30,512 bases of DNA from Candidatus Helarchaeota archaeon. GTDB taxonomy: Archaea > Asgardarchaeota > Lokiarchaeia > Helarchaeales > HEL-GB-A. Of the stretch, positions 1 through 12,000 are shown piece after piece. Numbering within the stretch: the first letter of the stretch is position 1; the number at the start of each line of letters is the position of its first letter. Location: NCBI GenBank assembly GCA_016840125.1, contig JAEOSY010000608.1:1-30512 (forward strand). Direction: 5' to 3'. Below the pieces are notes generated by a model. The model was not told where the DNA came from. It was given only the letters and a program-made list of their open reading frames with translations, and ran no database searches. A program made the position numbers and the translations under genes.

Positions 1-3000
1 ATAATGCTGGAGCCTCCTGGAACAATATCTCCATGGACTTCTTGGGCGGCGATTTATACGGTTATAATTTCACAATTCCCACTTCTGACCTGTACTTAGG
101 GGCTATGAACGTGATAATGCGTGTTAATGACACCGATGGCGGGTGGATCGAAGTAGCTTTCGGCGCGGTGAACGTGCTGAACAACCAGCCCGAAATTTCC
201 AATATTGTCTCAAACGATACTACTCCCATGAACCGAAATGAAACCATCCGAGTTAACGTGACTATCACAGATATTGAAGATGTTGACCCCGCTCTTGCAG
301 GTTACCTCGCGGTCAATCGCAGCGACAGCAGCTGGTATAATCTCTCAATGACCTATCTGGGGAGCGATGTGTTTGAAATTAACTTTACGATCCCGAATGA
401 TGATGTGTTTTTGGGACCGATTAATCTCTATATTCATGCCATAGATTCTGATTCAGGGTATACCCTTTCAGCCCTTATTGCAACTATCACAGTTCAAAAT
501 AACCAGCCTGTGATTTCAGCTTCTGCCTCGAATCAAACGGTTTCAATGTACCGGAGCGAGGTGATCCAAGCTAATGCCACCGTGACAGACATCGAAGATC
601 TTGATCCGAATTTGACCGTCTTCTTATGTATAGATATTCCCTCCGGAGGTTGGAATAACATCTCCATGACCTATTTGGGGAGTGATTTCTTCGAATACAA
701 CTTCACGATTCCCACCACCGATCCGTACTTAGGATCGATGAATGTCATAATCAGAGCAAATGATTCCGATAATGGCTGGGTGGAAACCGTGTTGGGTGCG
801 GTAAATGTGCTTAACAATCAACCCCAAATTTCGGGCCCTGCCCATAATGCAACAGCGAGCATGTATCGAAGCGAGGTCTTCGAAATCAATGCAACAATCA
901 CAGATGTAGAGGATATTGATCCAGCATTGAATGCGTCTTTATGTATTCGGCTCCAAAGTGGTGCTTGGTATAATACCAGCTTGAATTATTTCTCTGGAGA
1001 CCTCTTTGGGCTCAATTTCACCATTCCCCTAACAGATAATTTCCTAGGCGATATTGATATTTATCTCCAAGCCCGAGATTCCGACAACGGCTATTCACTG
1101 ACAGCATTAGTAACTACGATTACTGTCCTCAACAACCTGCCGCAAATCCAAAATATAGGTCATAACGCACCAGCCTCAATGTTCCGAAATCAGATTTTCG
1201 AGGTCAATGCGACGATCACCGATATAGAGGATGTCGATCCGGCACTGAATGGATCAATATGTATTCAACTCCCAAGTAGTGCTTGGTATAATACCAGCTT
1301 GAATTATCTCTCAGGAGACTTATTCGGGTTTAATTTTACCATCCCGCTTTCCGATAACTTCCTCGGGGATATAGATATTTATGTGCAAGCATGGGATTCT
1401 GATAACGGATATGCACGATCTGCGCTGATAACGACGATTACGGTCCTCAATAACCAACCGCAAATATCTGGACCCTCCCATAATGCGTCTGGCTCAATGG
1501 ATAGGGGTGAGACCTTCGAAATAACCGCCCTAATTACAGATCTTGAGGATGTCAATCCAGATTTGAACGGTTCCTTGTGTATTCAACTTCCTAGTTCTGC
1601 TTGGTATAATACGAGTCTGAATTATATCTCTGGTAATCTTTTTGGTGTCAATTTCACCATCCCACTTACAGATAACTTCCTCGGAAATATTGAGGTTCGC
1701 ATCCAAGCTCGTGATTCTGATAACGGATATTTACTCAGCGGCGTTCTAACCACGATTTCTGTCCTCAATAACCAACCGCAGATTTCGGGATCCGCTGAAA
1801 ACGCAACTGCAACTATGTATCGGAACGAGATCTTCGAGGTTAATGCCACGATAACAGATATAGAGGATGTCGATCCTGCACTGAACGGATCACTATGTAT
1901 TCAACTCCCAAGTAGTGCTTGGTATAATACCAGCTTGAATTATCTCTCAGGAGATCTCTTCGGGCTTAATTTCACTATCCCGCTTACTGATAACTTCCTT
2001 GGAGATATTGACATTTATGTACAATCACGAGATTCTGACAATGGCTATGCACGATCTGCACTTCTAACGACGATTACCGTGCTCAATAACCAACCGCAGA
2101 TTTCGGGATCCGCTGAAAATGCAACCGTAACTATGTATCGGAATGAGATCTTCGAGATCAACGCGACTATCACTGATGTGGAGGATGTTGATCCTGCATT
2201 GAACGGATCACTATGTATTCAACTCCCAAGTAGTGCTTGGTATAATACCAGCTTGAATTATCTCTCAGGAGACCTCTTCGGACTTAATTTTACTATACCC
2301 AATACTGACAATTTCTTAGGGGATATTGATGTATATGTTGAAACACGAGATTCTGACAATGGATACAGTTTAACCGCAATAATTACGACAATTACGGTCC
2401 TCAACAACCAGCCGCAAATTTCTGCACCCGCTGAAAATGCAACTGCAACTATGTACCGAAATGAAATCTTCGAGATCAACGCAACAATAAACGATGTAGA
2501 GGATGTCGATCCTGCATTGAACGGATCCTTATGTATTCAACTCCCCAGTTCTGCTTGGTATAATACCAGCTTGAGTTATCTCACAGGAGATCTGTTCGGG
2601 ATCAATTTCACTATCCCAATGACTGACAATTTCTTAGGAGATATTGATCTCTATATCCAGACGCGAGATTCTGATAATGGATACAATTTAACCGCATTAA
2701 TAACGACAATTACGGTCCTCAACAACCAGCCACAAATCTCAAATACCGGTCATAACGCCACTGCAGCATTAAATAGGACAGATACAATTGAATTTAACAC
2801 TACTATTTTTGATGTTGAAGATAATGTCCCAAATCTTACAGCGTTCCTAGCTATTAATAGAAGTAGCGGAATGTGGTATAATGTTTCAATGACATATTTG
2901 GGGAGTGATATTTTTGCAATAAACTTCACTATTCCACTAGATGATTCATTCTTGGGGACAGCACAATTCTATATTTCAGCTAATGATACAGACTCGGGTT

Positions 3001-6000
3001 ATGCATTTTCAGCTCTCGTTACGTCCGTTAATATATTAAATAACATTCCCTCCATTATTCAGATTCAGTCAAATCATACCTCACCTATGTATCGGAATCA
3101 GACGATCTGGATAAATAGTACAATTACAGATGTGGAGGATGTAAACCCAAATCTAGCTGCTTATCTCTGTATTAATCGAACCTCTACAGGGTGGTATAAC
3201 GTTTCCATGACGTATTTGGGTGGAAACCTCTTCGATATTAACTTCACAATTCCAAACGATGATTCTTTCATTGATCTGCTTGTATTGCATATATTCACAA
3301 ATGACACAGATGGTGGAGATGTATTATCTGCTTCCTTTGCTTCAATCAATTGTTTAAATAATCTTCCAGGTATCACGGGATTGAGTCATAATGTTACCAC
3401 TCCTATAAACAGAAATGAGACCGTAGAAATTAGGGTAAATGTGAGTGATTTTGAAGATTTCTATCCCAATTTAGATATAGAATTAGCCATCAACCGTAGT
3501 GATTCAGTTTGGTTCAACTATACCATGTCTTATATCTCAGGTGATTTATATGCGCTTAATTATACAATTCCAAATCAGGATAGCTACCTGGGTTTGATGC
3601 AATTTTATGTCTCTTTGAATGATACTGACTTTGGTTATGTCCTTTCTTTGATCACGACGACAACTGTTGAAAATAATCCGCCTCAAATAGCCAGCGCTTA
3701 TTCCAATCATACGGCGCAAATTTACAGAAATGAGACCATTTATGTTAATTGCTCAGCCTCTGATATTGAAGATTTACCACCAACCGACCTTCAAGCGTTC
3801 CTCTGTTTGAACCTCAGTTCTTCAACATGGTTTAATTTGTCTCTAACTCATTCTGGAGGCAGTCTTTTCGAATTAAACTGGACCATTCCAAATTCTAACA
3901 TGTTTAATGGATTAATATTCATATACATTAATGCAACCGACACAGAGGATCGTGGGGACCTTTTCGCGCTTGGGACAATGGAGGTAATAGGACGACCAAC
4001 AAACATTACGGTTTATTTGAATGGAACTGAGAGCCTCTTCACTGAGATAAATTATGATGCTACAATTAATTTCACAGCCTACTATTATGAAACCCAAGGG
4101 AGTTCAGGGTTATTTAAGGCGGACGTTCTAATTACATGCACGTCCCACCCACCTGTTGCATTTGACACCCCAATGGATAATATTGGATCAGGAAATTACA
4201 GTTTTCATTTCGATCCGACTAGTGGCGGGGTTTACAACTTTCGGATCGATGCAAATTACACAGGGTTTGAGACCCAACAGATTCTCTTTAGCATTTCAGT
4301 TAGAGGCAACACAAATCTCACGATATTTATGAATACTTCTGAAACTCTTTACCAAAAAATATATTATGACCAAGTTTTGAACATTACAGCATTTTATTTC
4401 AACCAAACCAGTGGTTTAGGCATTGATACGGCTTCAACTAATTTGACAGTCATTGTAAATAATACCTATTATAATATGGTAAATAATGGTGGTGGGAATT
4501 ACTCGTGGATCTTCGATGGGGCAATCTGGTATCAAGAGGTATCTAATTTGCCTTATAATTTCACTTTAAAAATAAATACTTCAGCACCCAGCTTCCAATA
4601 CTATGAGCAATTTGTTGTTGTTGAGATTGTACCAAAACCAACCAATTTAACCATTTATATTAATGATACTACTACAAACGAATACTCAATGCGGTTCAAT
4701 GAATCGATTGTGATTACAGCATATTACAATGATACTGATATTATTGCTGGAATTGCTGGTGCTTCTGTTAATATAACAGCGGGGTCGCCCATGTCCGATA
4801 TCACAGGAGGAAATTATACGTATATCTTTAATGCATCAACCCCAGGTGACTTTTCCTTTATCATAAATGCTACTAAACACGGTTATAGCTACGCACAAAC
4901 GAATATAACCATTCATGTAATAAATTATGTGCCTAATATAGTAAGTTCGAGTTCAAATCATACGCCAACTGTTTATAGGGCAGATATACTTCAGATAAAT
5001 TCTACAGTTATAGATCCAGAAGATATCTCTCCAAGCTTGACCGTCTATTTATGTCTTAATCTGAGTTCCAGTGTGTGGATTAATACTTCGATGAGCTACA
5101 TTTCTGGTAATCTCTTTTCTATCAATTATACCATCCCAATTTCTGACATTTACCTCGGGTTAATCCATTTGTATGTTCGAGCCAATGATTCAGATGGGGC
5201 CTCAATCGAAATCCTTGTTGGGACCACAACATGTTTGAATAATATCCCATCCATCATCAATCCTCAGAGTAACCAGACTCTTACAATGGATAGAGGGGAA
5301 GTACTCGTTGTGAACGCAACAATTCAAGATACAGAAGACATACCGCCAACTAACCTGACAGGCTTTTTATGTATCCGTATTCCAGCAGGAGGTTGGAACA
5401 ATATAAGTATGGTGGCAGCGGGTAATTTCTTCCAGCAATCCTTTGCGATACCCCTCTTTGATTCATATCTTGGGGTGATGGAGGTTATTATTACTGCAAA
5501 TGATACTGATGGTGGATTATTAGAAGTATTTGTGGGTAATGTCACAGTATTGAACAACGCTCCTACGATCAATAATCAAAATACAAATCAAACTGGTACA
5601 ATGAGGCGAAATGAGACTATTAGTGTAACCGCAAATCTTAATGATGTAGAAGATACATATCCAAATTACACGACCTATCTCAGTGTGTATGTAAATACCG
5701 TATTTTGGGATAACCGAAGTATGGTCTCTCTCGGGGGTGACTTATTTGGTTATAATTATACGATTAGTAACCTTGACTCAATCCTCGGACAGATAGAAAT
5801 TTTCATTGTCGTAAATGATTCGGAGGGTGTTATGACAGAATTGTCGTTAGGTCTGGTGACGGTCATCAATAATGATCCTCAGATTTCCAGTCCCGCCCAT
5901 AACGCGACGGGGAGCATGTATCGGAACGAGATCTTCGAGATCAATGCGACAATCACAGATATAGAGGATGTGGATCCAACTTTGAACGGATCATTATGCA

Positions 6001-9000
6001 TCCAACTCCCGAGTAGCGCTTGGTATAATATCAGTCTAAATTATTTGTCAGGAGATCTGTTTGGAATCAATTTCACCATTCCTCTTACGGATAATTTTCT
6101 AGGGGACATAGATGTTTATATTCAGGCGATGGATTCCGATAATGGCTACAATCTCACCGCGTTAATAATGACGATAACGGTACTGAACAATCAGCCACAA
6201 ATTTCAGGTCCCGCCGACAATGCAACTGCATCCATGTATCGAAACGAAATCTTCGAGATCAATGCCACGATCACCGATGTGGAAGATATCGACCCAGATC
6301 TAAATGGTTCATTATGCATCCAACTCCCGAGTAGCGCCTGGATTAATACCAGCTTGAATTACCTTTCAGGAGACCTCTTCGGAATAAATTTCACGATTCC
6401 TGTAACAGATAATTACCTTGGAGACATAGATGTATATATTCAGTCTCGGGATTCGGATAATGGATATATGCTCAGCGGTTTAATAACCACGATTACAGTG
6501 CTGAATAATCAGCCACAAATTTCGGGACCCGCCGACAATGCGACCCCTACCATGTTAAGAGGTGAAACCTTCGAGATCAATGTAACGATCATAGATGTGG
6601 AAGACATTGACCCCGATCTGACTGGGTCTCTCTGTCTTCGACTCCCGAGTAGTGCCTGGGTTAACACCAGCTTGAATTATTTGTCTGGGAACTTATTCGG
6701 GATCAATTATACCATTCCTTTAGCTGATATTTTCCTCGGGACTATTGACATATACATCCAAGCCAGTGATTCGGACAATGGATATGCGCTTTCAGGACCC
6801 GTAGGAACGATTGTTGTACTCAATAACCAACCGCAAATTTCGCCACCCACACACAACGCGACGGGGAACATGTACCGGAATGAAATGTTTTGGATTGCCG
6901 CGAATATCACTGATGTAGAAGACGTAAATCCCGCCTTAACTGGCTCACTTTGTATTCAACGTGAAGATAATTCGTGGTCTAACACCAGTCTTCAGTTTAT
7001 CTCTGGAGATCTATTCAGAATTAATTTCACCATACCTATAGCTGATAGCTTCCTCGGAGATATAGATATTTATGTCCAAGCAAGTGATTCAGATAATGGA
7101 TATACATTATCGGCGCTAGTATTCACGGTTACCGTGCTCAACAACCAGCCGCAAACTTCTGGATATTTCGAAAATGCGACACCGAGTATGTATCGAAACG
7201 AAGTTTTTGAGATTACCTCCGTCATCACAGATTTGGAAGACACAAATCCCGATTTGAATGGATCTCTTTGTATTCAACTTCCGAGTAGCGCGTGGTACAA
7301 TACAAGTTTGAGTTACCTTTCCGGAAATTCCTATGGAACGAACTTTACAATACCTATGACTGATAATTTCCTAGGCGATATTGATATCTACGTACAAGCG
7401 CAAGATTCGGATGGCGGTTATGAGCTTAGCCCATTAGTTCAAACGATTACCGTGCTCAATAATCAGCCGCAAAACTCAGGACCTGCCCATAATGCAACGC
7501 CAACCATGTATCGAAACGAAATTTTTGAGATTAATATCACGATCACTGATGTAGAAGACATAAATCCTGATCTAAATGGATCATTATGCTTACAACTCCA
7601 AGATAGTTCTTGGGTAAATACCAGTTTGACCTTCCTCTCAGGCGACCTCTATGGAATTAACTATACCATTCCATTATCTGATAATTTCTTGGGAGATGTA
7701 GATGTATATTTACAGGCGCGAGATTCGGATAATGGTTATGCGCTTACGGCGTTAATAACCACCATTACCGTACTCAATAATCAACCGCAGATTTCTGGTC
7801 CTGCCCATAATGCAACGCCAACCATGTATCGGAACGAGATCTTTGAGATTAATGCCACGATCACCGATGTGGAGGATGTCGATCCGGCTTTGAACGGGTC
7901 GTTGTGCATCCGACTCCCGAGCAGCGCGTGGTATAACACCAGCTTGAATTTCCTTTCAGGGGACCTTTTTGGGATCAACTTTACCATTCCCCTGACTGAT
8001 AGCTTCCTCGGGGTTATCAATGTCTACGTCGAATCCCGTGATTCGGATGGCGGTTACGACTTCAGTGCATTAGTAGCCACGATTACCGTGCTCAATAATC
8101 AACCGCAGATTTCAGGTCCCGCCGACAATGCAACTGCATCCATGTATCGGAACGAAATCTTCGAGATCAACGCGACGATCACAGATGTAGAGGATGTCAA
8201 TCCGGACTTGAACGGATCGTTGTGCATCCGACTCCCGAGTAGTGCCTGGTACAACACCAGTTTAAATTACCTTTCAGGGGATCTTTTTGGAATTAACTTC
8301 ACCATTCCCCTAACCGATAATTTCCTCGGAGTTATTAATATCTACGTCGAATCCCGTGATTCGGATGGCGGTTACGACTTCAGTGCATTAGTAGCCACGA
8401 TTACCGTGCTCAATAATCAACCACAGATTTCAGGATCCGCTCATAATGCAACTGCAACTATGTATCGGAACGAGATCTTTGAGATTAATGCCACGATCAC
8501 CGATGTGGAGGATGTCGATCCTGCTCTGAATGGGTCCTTATGTATCCGACTCCCGAGTAGTGCGTGGTACAACACCAGTTTGAATTTCCTTTCTGGGGAT
8601 CTTTTTGGAATTAACTTCACCATTCCTGTAACCGATAATTTCCTCGGGGATATTCAGCTATATATCCAAACTCGTGATTCGGACGGCGGTTACGCGCTTT
8701 CTGGATTAATAACCAACATCACCTTGTTTAATAACCAACCCCAAATTACGGGACCCGCTGATAATGCAACAGGGAGCATGTATCGGAACGAGGTTTTCGA
8801 GGTCAATGTAACAATCACAGATGTCGAGGATGTAGATCCGGCTTTGAACGGGTCTTTATGTATTCAGCTCCCGAGCAGCGCGTGGATTAATACCAGCTTA
8901 CAATATCTTTCAGGAGATCTCTTTGGGATCAACTTCACCATTCCTCTCACGGATAATTTCTTGGGAAATATCAATGTATATGTCCAATCTCGAGATTCAG

Positions 9001-12000
9001 ATGGCGGGTACGCATTTTCTGGATTAATAACGACGATTACCGTGCTCAATAATCAGCCGCAGATTTCAGGCACCGCTCATAACGCGACGGGAAGCATGTA
9101 TCGGAATGAAGTCTTTGAAATCAAGACCAATCTTACAGATATTGAAGATGTGGATCCTGACCTGAATGGTTCATTGTGTTTGCAACTTCCAAGTAGTGCC
9201 TGGGTGAATACAAGCTTACAATATCTTACAGGAGATGTTTTTGGAATCAATTTCACTCTGCCTTTAATTGATAATTTCCTTGGAGATGTTGATGTCTATT
9301 TGCAAACTAGTGATTCGGATGGCGGGTATACGCTTAGCGCATTAATAACGACGATTACAGTGCTCAACAATCAGCCGCAAATCTCTGGACCCGCTCATAA
9401 TGCAACCGTAACGATGTATCGAAATGAAATCTTTGAGATCAACGCGACAATTACAGATATAGAGGATGTGGATCCAGCATTGAACGGTTCATTGTGCATC
9501 CAACTCCCGAGTAGCGCTTGGATTAATACCAGCCTCACCTATCTCACAGGGGATCTCTTTGGGATTAACTTCACGATTTCTCTGACTGATAACTTCCTTG
9601 GGGATATAGATGTTTACATCCGAGCGTTAGACTCGGATGGCGGGTACGACCTCAGCGCATTAGTAACGACGATTACCGTGCTGAACAATCAACCCCAGAT
9701 TTCGCCTCCTGAACACAATGCAACGGGCTCGATGTATCGGAACCAGATCTTTGAGATTAACGCCACGATAACCGATGTGGAGGATGTCGATCCGGCACTG
9801 AATGGTTCGCTGTGCATCCGACTCCCGAGTAGCGCGTGGGTAAATACCAGCCTCACTTATCTCTCAGGAGATCTTTTTGGGATTAACTTTACGATTCCTC
9901 TGACTGATAATTTCCTCGGGGATATAGATGTATACGTCGAATCCCGGGATTCGGATGGTGGTTACGCCCTTTCCGCGTTAGTAACGACGATTACCGTGCT
10001 CAATAATCAGCCACAAATTTCACCACCTGCTGACAATGCAACCCCGAGTATGTATAGGGGGGAGATCTTTGAGGTAAATGCTACGATTACTGATTTGGAA
10101 GACGTTGATCCCGCTTTGAATGGGTCACTGTGTATTCAACTCCCGAGCAGCGCATGGGTTAACACCAGTTTACAATATCTTTCAGGGGATCTCTTTGGAA
10201 TAAACTTCACGATTCCTCTGACTGATAACTTTCTCGGGGATATAGATGTATATGTCGAATCCCGGGATTCGGATGGTGGTTACGCCCTTTCCGCGTTAGT
10301 AGCGACGATTACCGTGCTCAATAACCAGCCGCAAATTTCAGGCCCCAATCATAATGAGACACCCACAATGTATCGGAATGAAATCTTTGAGATCAATGCC
10401 ACTATTATAGATGTGGAGGATGTCGATCCTGATTTGAATGGATCGTTATGTATCCAGCTCCCGAGTAGCGCGTGGTACAACACCAGCTTGAATTATCTCT
10501 CTGGAAATCTTTTCGGGCTTAACTTCACCATCCCTCTAACTGATAATTTCCTCGGGGATATCGAAATATACTTGGAAGCTCGAGATTCGGACGGGGGTTA
10601 CGAGCTCACGCTGCTGTTGAGCACCATTATAGTGGAAAATAATGTTCCGAACATTTCAAACACTCTATCAAATCATACTGCAACTGATTATCGGAACGAA
10701 ACAATTAGTATCTCAGCAATTGTAAGTGATATCGAGGACCTTCCGCCAACGGATCTTACGGCATTCGTAGCATTAAATCTCAGTTCAGGAGTGTGGCAAA
10801 ATGAGAGTATGACACATTTAGGTGGTGGGTCGTTTGAACTAAATTGGACAATTCCTGACCTCGATTTATATGATGGATTAATTTTCATCTATATAATGGG
10901 AAATGATACAGATCAGGGAATCCGTCTAACTTTGGTTGACAGTTTTACGGTTATTGGTCGCCCGACCAATATCACAGGATACATCAATGGAACCGCAAGT
11001 TTAACTACTCAAATTAATGTGGATGAAATCGTCAATCTTTCAGTCTATTACGAAGAAACTCAAGGTAGTAATCCGTTGACCGATGGGAACGTTCTCATTA
11101 CGTGTCTATCGAATCCATTAATAGCATTAAATACACCAATGGATAATTTGGGAACTGGGAATTTCAGTTGGACATTTGATCCAGTAAGTGGTGGACAATT
11201 TATATTCGAAGTTAATGCCACCAGATCCGGATTTCAAGATCAACTTCTCCAATTCATAGTTAATATTCAAGGTAACACAAATTTCACGATTTACATGAAT
11301 AGCACTCAAACCTTGAATTATTCGATTTATTATGATGAAATCTTAAATATCACGACATTCTACTACAATTCAACACAACCAATAACAGGAATTCCGTCAG
11401 CCTTCCTCAATATAACAGTGCTTTTGAACAATTCCTACTATCAAATGATCAATATTAGTGGGGGGTATTACTCTTGGATCTTTGATGCTAGTGTATGGTA
11501 TCAGTTAGCTGGAGCGTTCCCCGCAGATTTCTTGCTTAAAATTAATGCATCAGCAACTGGATTCCAATACTTTGAACAAGTCGTAACTATTAGAATCCTA
11601 CCGAAACCTACAGCATTGAGCATTTATTTAAATGATTCAATGACGACTAGTACTACCATCTATTATAACCAATCATTAGATATTACAGCGTATTACAGTG
11701 ACACCGCACTACCCGCAGGGATTCTTGGAGCATCGGTAAATATCACATTGGGACAGATGCCAGAAGCTGCGGGTGGAAATTACACAGATGCATACAGATG
11801 GACTCAGCTAGGAACTTTCATATACACCGTCAATGCGACGAAGTTTGGGTATAGTTATTCTGAAGTACTGATTACCATCAATGTGATAGAGCGCTCCACA
11901 ATCCTAAGGGTATTTATGGATGATGTGGAAACGAATAGCACTTCTGCCTATTATAATGAATCCATTGAAATTAAAGCAGAATACTTCGATGGATTACAAA

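Noticed and set aside
1622..9049. Many minus-strand open frames of 60-80 codons inside the giant repeat gene
   Set aside because: They recur at the same place in each 318-base repeat and resemble one another only because the repeats do. They are shadows of the plus-strand gene, with no ribosome binding sites or family features.
180..10958. Direct 318-base repeats as a CRISPR-like or mobile repeat
   Set aside because: The period is a multiple of three, the frame is kept throughout, and the units encode a consistent protein fold. These are coding repeats, with no spacers.
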